NCBI GenBank assembly: GCA_003250135.1
Contig: QKHF01000082.1
Coordinates: 1 to 9,944 of the forward strand
Source of the DNA: Paracoccaceae bacterium
Lineage (GTDB): Bacteria > Pseudomonadota > Alphaproteobacteria > Rhodobacterales > Rhodobacteraceae
DNA: 9,944 bases
Direction of reading: 5' to 3'
The translations under genes and the position numbers were made by a program. The first letter of the stretch is position 1, and each line of letters opens with the position of its first letter. Shown here in pieces: positions 1 through 6,275 of the stretch. The notes under the pieces are model-generated. The model had not been told where the DNA came from. It saw only the letters and a program-made list of their open reading frames with translations, and made no database searches.

Positions 1-615
1 ATTGAAGTGGTGCACGCAGAAATGCGCCCACGAATCCTCGTAGGCCATCTCCATCTCTCCCGTCACTTCCGTCGCGCCCAGGCCGAGCTCGGCGTAGGTG
101 AATTCGAAGCTGCCGCTCCGGCGGGCGATCGCGACATGGAACGGCTCGCCCGAGAATTCGTTGATCTTCGGGCTGGCGCGGCTGGTCAGCACGCCGGGGA
201 TCTCGGCCGTCGCGGTGCGCGCCTCGAGGTCGGCGTCAAGATCGATCGGCAGGAACAGCGTCTCGCAGCGCTCGGAACAGGTGGACGCGAAGACGGAGAA
301 CATGTTGCTGAACGGCTCGCACGCCTGGCCCGACATGATCGTCTCCAAAGCGGCGCGTTGCGCCGGATCCGCGCGTTCGTCGATGACGAGCTGCATTTTG
401 CCGCCACCATCGGCGATCTCTCCCGGCCATTTGTAGATCGCCGCCCAGTTCAGGCCCTTGAGCGGCGTGTCGTTGAAATGCCCGTCGACGAGTTCACCGA
501 TGAAGGCCGACTGGCAGTATCCGTGGGTGCTTGGCAGGTTGAACTGGCAACCGCAGTTTATCGCGCAGTTGCAATTGTCGTAGGTCTCGCTCTTGAACAG
601 CCATTGGTCGGCCAT
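1..615 (-). CDS. DUF1326 domain protein, 3' end cut by window edge
   Basis: The minus-strand frame from the ATG at 615 stays open for 205 codons to base 1, so only the C-terminal tip and stop are missing; DUF1326 proteins are about 200-220 residues. The N-terminus MADQWLFKSETYDNCNCAIN leads into a cysteine cluster C15-x-C17-x3-C21-x-C23 with C34 close by, the family hallmark. Further cysteines are C99, C113, C117 and C200, and the visible end is histidine-rich (HFCVHHF). No signal peptide or membrane segment is seen, so it is probably cytoplasmic. The start is supported by a GGGAGGAA Shine-Dalgarno sequence, with GGAGG ending 8 nt upstream. Biochemical function is unknown. The paired cysteines suggest metal or redox chemistry, which is inference. 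In other genomes DUF1326 genes often neighbour the membrane protein DUF2182, which may lie beyond the left edge. Family assignment is confident; function is not. Confidence 0.85.
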   Translation of the reverse strand, partial: MADQWLFKSETYDNCNCAINCGCQFNLPSTHGYCQSAFIGELVDGHFNDTPLKGLNWAAIYKWPGEIADGGGKMQLVIDERADPAQRAALETIMSGQACEPFSNMFSVFASTCSERCETLFLPIDLDADLEARTATAEIPGVLTSRASPKINEFSGEPFHVAIARRSGSFEFTYAELGLGATEVTGEMEMAYEDSWAHFCVHHFN

Positions 616-621
616 GTGGCG

Positions 622-629
622 TTCCTCCC
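622..629 (-). promoter_or_regulatory. Ribosome binding site of the DUF1326 gene
   Basis: The minus strand reads GGGAGGAA here, and its GGAGG core ends 8 nt before the ATG at 615. This fixes the start of a gene whose stop lies outside the window. Confidence 0.7.
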
Positions 630-651
630 ATGAACTGTTGTGAATGGAGAC

Positions 652-660
652 ATTCTAGCA
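652..660 (-). promoter_or_regulatory. Putative extended -10 promoter for the DUF1326 gene
   Basis: On the minus strand the sequence TGCTAGAAT matches an extended -10 element (TGn followed by TAGAAT, 5 of 6 to TATAAT). It ends about 36 nt upstream of the ATG at 615, giving a short leader with the SD. No good -35 hexamer lies 16-18 bp upstream, which extended -10 promoters can tolerate. It is the only AT-leaning promoter-like motif in this 78-nt gap. This would make the gene independent of the cyclase. Confidence 0.45.
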
Positions 661-665
661 CAATA

Positions 666-688
666 CGCCGTCGAACGGGGCGACGACG
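666..688 (-). terminator. Possible weak terminator hairpin after the cyclase gene
   Basis: Five nt past the cyclase stop the minus strand can form an 8-bp stem (CGTCGTCG with CGACGGCG, one G-U pair) around the 7-nt loop CCCCGTT. The following bases, TATTGTGCT, contain no real U-tract, so this is at best a weak intrinsic terminator. It also sits just upstream of the putative DUF1326 promoter, so it would separate the two genes. Confidence 0.35.
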
Positions 689-693
689 CCGGT

Positions 694-2607
694 TCAGCCC
701 GCCTCGCCCAGATCGAGCGGCGCGTAGTCGCCCTCGGGAATGCCGACGGCCCGGAACGCCTCGACGAATTTCACACTGTCGGCGTCGGACCGCTGAAACC
801 GGCGATAGAGCCAGACGATGTCCGAGATCCGGATGCCGGGCCGCAGCGCGTACATCCGGTCACGGGCGGCGATCGCGTCGTCCTGGCGGCCCAGTTTCTG
901 CAGGATCGCGATCTCCAGCGCCACCGACCACCAGAGATCGGGCTGCGCGCCCTTCCGGTATTCGGCCAGCGCCTCCTCGTATTCGCCTTTCAGGAAATGA
1001 TACCGCGCCAACCCCCGATGCCAGGGCTCGCGCGTCGACTTCGGGTTCAGTTCGATCGCGCGCCGCAGCAGCGCCGCCCCCATCTCCTTCCGTCCGGTCC
1101 AGGTGAACCAGTATCCGACGCGCGCGTCGACATCGCGGTCGCCGCCGATTGCAAGCGCATTTTCCGCCTCGGCGTAGAACCCCTCCAGATCGTGGCCGAG
1201 AAGCAGGATGTGGCTGAGGACGTAGTGCGCGCGGCTTGAATCGGGGTTCAGCGAGATCGCGGTTCGCGCCGCCGCCTCGGCGCGCGCGAGCTTCTCGTCC
1301 TGCGTGCCGTCGTAGAGTCCGCCGAACCGCATGACGTCGACGCGCAGCGCATCAGCCAGTTGCGCCCATCCGCGCCAATAGCCGGGCTCCTCGTCGACGA
1401 CCCGCAGGATGCATTTGCTGACCCGCTCCTGCATCGTCCGGTCGTAGAGGAGGCCGGGCTGGAACAATGCGCATTCGTATGAGGACAGGTTCTCGGGCGG
1501 CTTGGCGCGGGCGCGCCGCGCGTCGGATCGCTTGATCGCGCCGTCGAAATCGCCGACCGCCAGCGCCACCCGCTCGGTGATGCGCTGCTGCACGTCGAAG
1601 AGGCCCGAGGCCGTCAGTTCTTCGTCGAACGCCTCCGACCAGACTTGCGCGCCGCTGCGCGCGTCGACCAGCCGTCCGGTTACGCGCAGCCGGTCGCCGG
1701 CGCGCCGCACGGTCCCTTCCAGAACGTAATCCGCGCCCAGCGCCTGCCCGACCCGGCGCATATCCATTCCGGCGTCGCGATAGGTTTCGGTCGACTCCCT
1801 CGAGAGGATATTGAGATCCCGGTACCGGCCCAGCTCGACGATCACATCCTCGCTGATCCCTTCGGCGAGGTAGTCCTGCGCCGGGTCGCCGCTGAGATTG
1901 CGGAATGGCGTCACCGCCAGGGTCGGCCCGGTCGGCATGGCGGGCATCATGGCCTCGGCCACCTCGACCTCGGGCGCGTCGGACCCGCGGTCAAGCTGTT
2001 GCAAAGCGACGGCCGCTATGACGGCCAGCGCGGCGGCGAGCCCAATGAAGAGAATGGCGCGGGGCATGCGCGAGCGGCGTTTGATCGACCGCCCCTCCTG
2101 ATCGACGCGATACACCTTCACCGGTTCGGCGATGTTCTTGAGGCGCTTCTCGCCCACATAGTCGAAGCCGACCGGCGCCTTGCCGGCGGCCTGCGTCGCC
2201 ACCGCTTCCGAGACATATACGCCGCCCGGTTCGGCCTCACTTTCCAGCCGCGCGGCCACGTTGACGCCATCGCCGTAGATGTCGTCGCCCTCGATGATGA
2301 CGTCGCCGAGATTGACGCCGATCCTGAGTTCAAGCCGCTGCTCTGGGGGAAGCTCCGCGTTGCGCGCCGCCAGATCGCGCTGGACCGCAGCGGCGCAGCT
2401 GACCGCATCGACGACCGAGGCGAACTCCACCAACGCCCCATCGCCCATCAGTTTGACGAGACGGCCATGATGCGCCGCGATCAGGGGGTCGAACAGCTCG
2501 GCCCGCAGCGCCTTCAGCGCCGCCAGCACCCCCTCTTCATCAGCGCTCATGAGCCGCGAATAGCCGACCACGTCGGCGGCCAGTATCGCGGCGAGTCGGC
2601 GTTCCAT
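694..2607 (-). CDS. Membrane class III adenylate cyclase with TolB-like and TPR regions
   Basis: Predicted to make cyclic AMP from ATP. The 637-residue protein starts with a class III nucleotidyl cyclase domain (about 1-168) retaining every key residue: metal-binding D12 and D56 (KLMGDG), adenine-specifying K52 and D109, and transition-state N116 and R120 (GDGVNVAARLE). The K/D pair predicts an adenylate rather than guanylate cyclase. A basic stretch and one membrane helix (about 184-202) follow. Next is a TolB/FlgO-like region (about 228-340, from PTLAVTPFRNLSGDPAQDYL) and an alpha-helical TPR-rich C-terminus (about 410-600). The catalytic domain should be cytoplasmic and the TolB/TPR part periplasmic, a plausible sensor, though no ligand can be named. 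A GTG at 2610 directly precedes the chosen ATG; the ATG has the better SD spacing (6 nt against 3). This family is highly duplicated in alphaproteobacteria. Its visible neighbours do not identify its signal. Confidence 0.9.
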   Translation of the reverse strand: MERRLAAILAADVVGYSRLMSADEEGVLAALKALRAELFDPLIAAHHGRLVKLMGDGALVEFASVVDAVSCAAAVQRDLAARNAELPPEQRLELRIGVNLGDVIIEGDDIYGDGVNVAARLESEAEPGGVYVSEAVATQAAGKAPVGFDYVGEKRLKNIAEPVKVYRVDQEGRSIKRRSRMPRAILFIGLAAALAVIAAVALQQLDRGSDAPEVEVAEAMMPAMPTGPTLAVTPFRNLSGDPAQDYLAEGISEDVIVELGRYRDLNILSRESTETYRDAGMDMRRVGQALGADYVLEGTVRRAGDRLRVTGRLVDARSGAQVWSEAFDEELTASGLFDVQQRITERVALAVGDFDGAIKRSDARRARAKPPENLSSYECALFQPGLLYDRTMQERVSKCILRVVDEEPGYWRGWAQLADALRVDVMRFGGLYDGTQDEKLARAEAAARTAISLNPDSSRAHYVLSHILLLGHDLEGFYAEAENALAIGGDRDVDARVGYWFTWTGRKEMGAALLRRAIELNPKSTREPWHRGLARYHFLKGEYEEALAEYRKGAQPDLWWSVALEIAILQKLGRQDDAIAARDRMYALRPGIRISDIVWLYRRFQRSDADSVKFVEAFRAVGIPEGDYAPLDLGEAG

Positions 2608-2613
2608 CACCTG

Positions 2614-2620
2614 CCCTCCC
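2614..2620 (-). promoter_or_regulatory. Ribosome binding site of the cyclase, deciding ATG 2607 over GTG 2610
   Basis: The minus strand reads GGGAGGG, followed by CAG, GTG, ATG. The motif ends 3 nt before the GTG and 6 nt before the ATG. The latter is nearer the usual spacing and is the stronger start codon, so ATG 2607 is preferred. The difference is one residue. Confidence 0.6.
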
Positions 2621-2624
2621 GCCG

Positions 2625-2642
2625 CGACCTTACGAGAGGTCG
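2625..2642 (-). other. Inverted repeat directly upstream of the cyclase SD
   Basis: A perfect 6-bp inverted repeat (CGACCT / AGGTCG) with a 6-nt loop ends 4 nt before the cyclase SD on the minus strand. It could be an operator half-site pair or a leader hairpin affecting translation. Short inverted repeats are common at this GC content, so chance is a real possibility. Confidence 0.3.
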
Positions 2643-2661
2643 GCTGCGGGTTCCATTGCGT

Positions 2662-2684
2662 CCGTCAGCGCCCTTCGACGCGCC
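2662..2684. repeat. Left copy of 23-bp direct repeat (orphan copy of VWA/GATase gene 3' end)
   Basis: These 23 bases are identical, in the same orientation, to 4150-4172; homology stops abruptly on both sides. On the minus strand the copy carries the sense codons for RVEGR plus TGA, exactly the C-terminus of the VWA/GATase protein, but it lies in non-coding DNA 12 nt past the amidohydrolase stop. It therefore looks like a relic of that gene's 3' end. An exact 23-bp match in 10 kb is not expected by chance. Confidence 0.9.
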
Positions 2685-2696
2685 GCCGATCCCCGA

Positions 2697-4049
2697 TCAC
2701 ATCTCGTTCTTGTAAATCTTGCCGTCCTTCATGATCAGGTCGAAATTGGCGTCGGGATCGGCGACCAAATCGAGGTTCTCCAGCGGGTTTCCATCCACGA
2801 GGATCAGGTCGGCGTAGGCGCCCTCGGCGATCACGCCCAGCGGCCCGGCCTGGTATGGGTCACGCGGACCACTCATCTTGAGCAGCGTTGCGTTGTCATG
2901 GGTTGCGATCTTCAACGCTTGGTAGGGCGTGAACCATTTGGACAGCTTTGTCAGGAACTTGCCCTGCTTCGGCAGCAAGGTCGGATCGAATTGCAGGTCG
3001 GAGCCCCAGGCGATGTTGACGCCATACTTCTTCGAATATTCGATCACCTTGTCGATCCCCGCGACGAGGGCCGCGAACTTCGCGTTGCTGGCGGGGTTGT
3101 CGAACACGAAGGCGTCCTCGCCGGTGGCCTCCATCGCCTGCATGCTCCACCACACGCCTTTTTCGGCCATCAGCTTGGCGGTCTCTTCCTCGATGAAGAA
3201 ACCGTGCTCGACCGACTTGGCGCCGGCTTCGACCCACTGACGGATGGCCGCATCGGTGTTCGCGTGGATCATCACATAGGTGTTCCAGGTGGCGGCGACA
3301 TCGCAAAGCGCCTTCGCCTCTTCGAACGTGTATTGCGTCACGTCGAGCGGATCGTAGAGCGAATTGACGCCGCCGCCGGCCATGGCCTTGACCTGTGAGG
3401 CGCCCATTCGAAGAACCTCGCGCGTCCTCTTCATCACCTCCGGAACGCCATCGGCGATAAGCGTTTGCCCGGTTTTCTGAGCGTAATCCAGCGGCTCGTC
3501 CCGTTCTTCGGGGATATTGAGCGGACTGCGCCAATCGCCGTGGCCTGCGGTTTGGCCGATCACGGGGCCCGAAGGGTACATGCGCGGCCCGTCTATCAGG
3601 CCCGAGTCAACGGCCTTGGCGATCGGAATGGCGGCGCCCCCTGCGTCCCGCACTGTCGTGAAACCGCGCATGAGGGTGTCTTCGTGCGCATTCGCCGCAG
3701 CGAGGCTAAGCGTTGCGATGTCGCTGGTCAGGACCTTGCCGACCGGCCAGAAGCTCAACATGGTGTGCCAGTGCGCGTCGATCAGGCCGGGGATCATCGT
3801 CCGCCCGCCGCCGTCGATCACGCGCCCGCCGGCCACGGCCAAGGGCTCCTTCGACACCGCGGTGATCATGTTGCCCGTCACCACGACATTGGCGTTCTCG
3901 ATCAGCGCTTCATTCACGCCGTCGAACACGTTGACGTTTGTGAACAGGATCGGCCCGTCCGGCTCCTGCGCCGTTGCGGTCCCGGATGCGAGCGCCAGCA
4001 AGCCAAGCGCCAAGCTCATCGCGCGACACGCGCGCGGTGCGGTGATCAT
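2697..4049 (-). CDS. Secreted metal-dependent amidohydrolase (imidazolonepropionase/prolidase-like)
   Basis: A hydrolase of the amidohydrolase superfamily, probably binuclear, acting in the periplasm. Of 450 residues, 1-27 form a Sec signal peptide with a hydrophobic core (SLALGLLALA) and a probable cleavage site after ATA at 27. The mature enzyme shows the full metal-ligand set in order: H93 and H95 (GLIDAHWH), K221 (candidate carboxylated lysine, QVKAMAGGG), H262 (YVMIHANTD), H282 (SVEHGFF) and D351 (IAWGSDLQF). The C-terminal GAYADLILVDGNPLENLDLV is typical of this COG1228-like group, which includes Xaa-Pro dipeptidases and other hydrolases. The substrate cannot be read from sequence. The ATG at 4049 is chosen over a TTG at 4061 because the SD lies between them. 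The gene has its own promoter, is bracketed by 23-bp direct repeats, and has lower GC than its right-hand neighbours in sampled lines, suggesting a later arrival. Confidence 0.9.
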   Translation of the reverse strand: MITAPRACRAMSLALGLLALASGTATAQEPDGPILFTNVNVFDGVNEALIENANVVVTGNMITAVSKEPLAVAGGRVIDGGGRTMIPGLIDAHWHTMLSFWPVGKVLTSDIATLSLAAANAHEDTLMRGFTTVRDAGGAAIPIAKAVDSGLIDGPRMYPSGPVIGQTAGHGDWRSPLNIPEERDEPLDYAQKTGQTLIADGVPEVMKRTREVLRMGASQVKAMAGGGVNSLYDPLDVTQYTFEEAKALCDVAATWNTYVMIHANTDAAIRQWVEAGAKSVEHGFFIEEETAKLMAEKGVWWSMQAMEATGEDAFVFDNPASNAKFAALVAGIDKVIEYSKKYGVNIAWGSDLQFDPTLLPKQGKFLTKLSKWFTPYQALKIATHDNATLLKMSGPRDPYQAGPLGVIAEGAYADLILVDGNPLENLDLVADPDANFDLIMKDGKIYKNEM

Positions 4050-4054
4050 GGCAA

Positions 4055-4059
4055 CCTCC
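4055..4059 (-). promoter_or_regulatory. Ribosome binding site fixing the amidohydrolase start at 4049
   Basis: The minus strand reads GGAGG, then TTGCC, then ATG. This consensus SD lies downstream of the alternative TTG at 4061 and 5 nt before the ATG at 4049. It excludes the longer reading and leaves the signal peptide starting MITAPRACR. Confidence 0.8.
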
Positions 4060-4090
4060 AAAAATATTTATGAATTTCGACGATAGGTTG

Positions 4091-4119
4091 AGTATCGGTC
4101 GAATCGGACAACGGATCAA
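4091..4119 (-). promoter_or_regulatory. Sigma-70-type promoter of the amidohydrolase gene
   Basis: On the minus strand TTGATC (4119-4114, 4 of 6 to TTGACA) and GATACT (4096-4091, 4 of 6 to TATAAT) are separated by exactly 17 bp. The -10 element ends 41 nt before the ATG, leaving a short AT-rich leader that contains the SD. Placed just after a strong hairpin, it implies that the amidohydrolase is transcribed separately from the upstream operon. Confidence 0.5.
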
Positions 4120-4127
4120 CCAAATGC

Positions 4128-4146
4128 GCGGGCCAGCCCGGCCCGC
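4128..4146 (-). terminator. GC-rich hairpin after the VWA/GATase gene, probable terminator
   Basis: A perfect 7-bp G/C stem (GCGGGCC / GGCCCGC) with the 5-nt loop GGGCT begins 6 nt past the operon's last stop codon. Downstream on the minus strand is GCATTTGG, with only a three-T run, so termination may be partial or Rho-assisted. It lies inside the repeat-bracketed segment, so it may have come with the inserted DNA. Confidence 0.5.
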
Positions 4147-4149
4147 CGG

Positions 4150-4172
4150 CCGTCAGCGCCCTTCGACGCGCC
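4150..4172. repeat. Right copy of 23-bp direct repeat (native 3' end of VWA/GATase gene)
   Basis: This copy is identical to 2662-2684 and covers the last five codons (RVEGR), the TGA and two to three bases on each side of the VWA/GATase gene. The two copies are 1488 bp apart, start to start. Because this copy is inside an intact reading frame, it is the likelier original. Confidence 0.9.
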
Positions 4173-6273
4173 AGGCGCCAAGCAGCAACAGCCCGGCCAG
4201 CAGCATGAACGCCCAAGCTGGCGCCAGCGGGCTGAGCGAGACGTCGCGCACGGCGTAGGCCTCGCGCCGCCAGAGCCCGACCCAGCCGCGCCCGTCGGCA
4301 GAGCGGCCCTCTCGGATGCGCCGAATTCCCGGGACGCCCTCCTCCGACAGCCAGGTGGCCGAGCCTTTGGTCTCGGCGGCGAGCTTGGCCAGCGGCTCGG
4401 GCGAGGCGACCGGGTTCTCGAACTCCTTCGGGGCCGGCGGGCCGACCGCGGCCACCGTGGTCAGCGCGTCCGAACGGAACCGGTGCAGGCCCTGCTCCGC
4501 CGCCTCGAAGGTCGCGCGCCACACGCCCGGCCCCGCCTCGGCCAGCGGCAGGGTCACGCTTTCGCCCGACGGCGCCTCGACCGTCACTTCGCTCGGCTCG
4601 CCCTCTACGGCCCGGCGCAGGATCGAGACGCGCGCGCCGTCCACCTCGGCGACCAGCGCATCCTCCTCCAGCTCCGGCTCCTTCATCAGCCAGTGCGCGA
4701 GGCGGCGCAGCATTTCGGCCTGCGGCCCGCCACCCTCGAAGCCGCGGGTCCAGAGCCAGGCGTGGTCCGACGCGAGCACCGCGACGCGCCCATCCTCCAC
4801 CCGGTCCAGCACCAGAAGCGGCTTCTCCTCCGGCCCGGTCATCAGCGTGCGGCCGGACACCTGCGTCACGTCGATCAGACGGAACCAGCGACCCCAGCCA
4901 GGCACGCCATTTTCCGCAGGCCGCGGGGCGAGCCGGTCAAGCCCGGCGGTGACCGGATGGCGCGCGCCATTCTCGGAGATCTCCGGCGCATAGCCCTCGG
5001 TGATCACGTCGGCGGTCGGGCGCACCGGGCTAACCTCGATCAGCGGCGTGCGGGCGAGGCTTTCCACCCCGGCGAAGGTGGGACCGGAGGCGATCAGCAC
5101 CGCGCCGCCTTCTCGCACATACTGGCTGATGTTTCGCAGATAGGTGGTCGGCAGCACGCCGCGGCGGCGGTAGCGGTCGAAGATGATCAGGTCGAACTCG
5201 CCGATCTTCTCCTGAAACAGCTCCCGCGTCGGAAAGGCGATCAGCGACAGCTCCCGCACGGGCACGCCGTCCTGCTTGGCGGGCGGGCGCAGGATGGTGA
5301 AATGCACCAGATCGACGGACGGGTCGGCCTTCAGAAGGTTGCGCCAGGTGCGCTCGCCCGGATGCGGCTCGCCCGAGACCAGCAGCACCCGCAGCCGGTC
5401 CCGGACCCCGTTGACGGAGAAGACCGCGCTGTTGTTTCGGTCGGTCAGCTCGCCCGGACGGGGGACGGCGGTCAGCTCGACCACATTGGCGCCGCCATGG
5501 GCGATCTCGATGGGGATCGAGACAGTCTCGCCCACGCGGGTCACCTTGTCCGCGACCTTGACCCCATCCACCGAGACGACGAGGTCGACCAGCCGGCCTC
5601 CATCCGGCGACGGCGCGCCCAGCTCCTCCACATGGGCGGTGATCGTCGCCTCCTCGCCCACCAGCCCGAAGGCGGGGGCGGAATCGAGCGCGAGGCGGCG
5701 GTCGAACTCCCCGGGCTCGCCCGTCAGGACCGTGTGGACCGGGCCGGGGAAGCCCGCCATCAGATCGGGGTCGTGGGTCCGCCCGTCGGTGATCAGGATC
5801 GCGCCCGCCACGCGGTCGGCGTCGACATCCTCCACCGCCTCGGACAGCGCCGTCAGCAGCCGCGTCCCCGCATCCGCCCGCGCGCCGCCGACCGGCCCGC
5901 CGCCATCGCCGACGCGGATCTCGCGCAGTTCGAAATCCGGCGCGCCTTCTCCCGCATCGGCCAGCGCGCGCAGTTCGGCGCCGAGCGCCGCGGCCGCCTC
6001 CGCCGTCTGAGCCCGGCGGTCGCGCACGGACTGGCTGGAGCTTTCGTCGATCACCAGAAACGCCACGTCGGGCAGCGGATCGCGCAGCTCTTCCAGCAAC
6101 ACGGGATTGGCCAGCGCGCCAAGGATCAGCGCGAAGCCAAGCGTCCTGAGGGAAAGCCCTACGGGCCGCGCCCCGCACACGAGCCCGAGCGCGATTGTGA
6201 CGAGCCCGGCCAGTCCAAGGGCTGCGATCACCGTCCAGGGCACAAGCGGCGAGAAGACGATGCTGGTCGCCAT
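4153..6273 (-). CDS. Membrane protein with VWA domain and glutamine-amidotransferase-like region
   Basis: This 706-residue protein is the last gene of the MoxR-type operon. Two N-terminal membrane helices (about 12-33 and 41-60) precede a VWA-type domain with a complete MIDAS: D76-x-S78-x-S80, T137 (AGTRL) and D163 (ITDGR). A beta-rich part follows (about 200-290). Residues about 293-510 resemble the class I glutamine amidotransferase-like fold (DUF1355/COG5426-like), with LRVLLVSGEPHPGERTW, FDLIIFDRY and GGAVLIASGPTF. No catalytic Cys nucleophile is visible at the expected elbow (ASGPTF), so amidotransferase activity is unlikely. A beta-rich region and a C-terminal membrane helix (about 684-700) end the protein. 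The ATG lies 2 nt past the stop of the upstream gene, indicating translational coupling. Its likely role is the envelope-anchored metal-binding partner of the DUF4159 and DUF58 proteins in a MoxR complex. Family is clear, function inferred. Confidence 0.85.
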   Translation of the reverse strand: MATSIVFSPLVPWTVIAALGLAGLVTIALGLVCGARPVGLSLRTLGFALILGALANPVLLEELRDPLPDVAFLVIDESSSQSVRDRRAQTAEAAAALGAELRALADAGEGAPDFELREIRVGDGGGPVGGARADAGTRLLTALSEAVEDVDADRVAGAILITDGRTHDPDLMAGFPGPVHTVLTGEPGEFDRRLALDSAPAFGLVGEEATITAHVEELGAPSPDGGRLVDLVVSVDGVKVADKVTRVGETVSIPIEIAHGGANVVELTAVPRPGELTDRNNSAVFSVNGVRDRLRVLLVSGEPHPGERTWRNLLKADPSVDLVHFTILRPPAKQDGVPVRELSLIAFPTRELFQEKIGEFDLIIFDRYRRRGVLPTTYLRNISQYVREGGAVLIASGPTFAGVESLARTPLIEVSPVRPTADVITEGYAPEISENGARHPVTAGLDRLAPRPAENGVPGWGRWFRLIDVTQVSGRTLMTGPEEKPLLVLDRVEDGRVAVLASDHAWLWTRGFEGGGPQAEMLRRLAHWLMKEPELEEDALVAEVDGARVSILRRAVEGEPSEVTVEAPSGESVTLPLAEAGPGVWRATFEAAEQGLHRFRSDALTTVAAVGPPAPKEFENPVASPEPLAKLAAETKGSATWLSEEGVPGIRRIREGRSADGRGWVGLWRREAYAVRDVSLSPLAPAWAFMLLAGLLLLGAWRVEGR

Positions 6274-6275
6274 GC

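Noticed and set aside
7..633. Plus-strand open frame of 208 codons at the left edge
   Set aside because: It mirrors the DUF1326 gene on the minus strand, which has the family cysteine pattern, a strong SD and no stop within the window. The plus-strand product matches nothing I recognise.
1645..2715. Plus-strand open frame of 356 codons across the cyclase N-terminus
   Set aside because: It is antisense to a cyclase domain with all catalytic residues intact, and its product is compositionally biased with no family resemblance.
4050..4061. TTG at 4061 as start of the amidohydrolase
   Set aside because: The GGAGG ribosome binding site lies between this TTG and the ATG at 4049, so the TTG start would sit upstream of its own SD.
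2662..4172. Calling the bracketed segment an IS element or integron cassette
   Set aside because: It has no transposase or integrase, no terminal inverted repeats and no attC-like structure that I could find. The duplication is also longer than usual IS target duplications.
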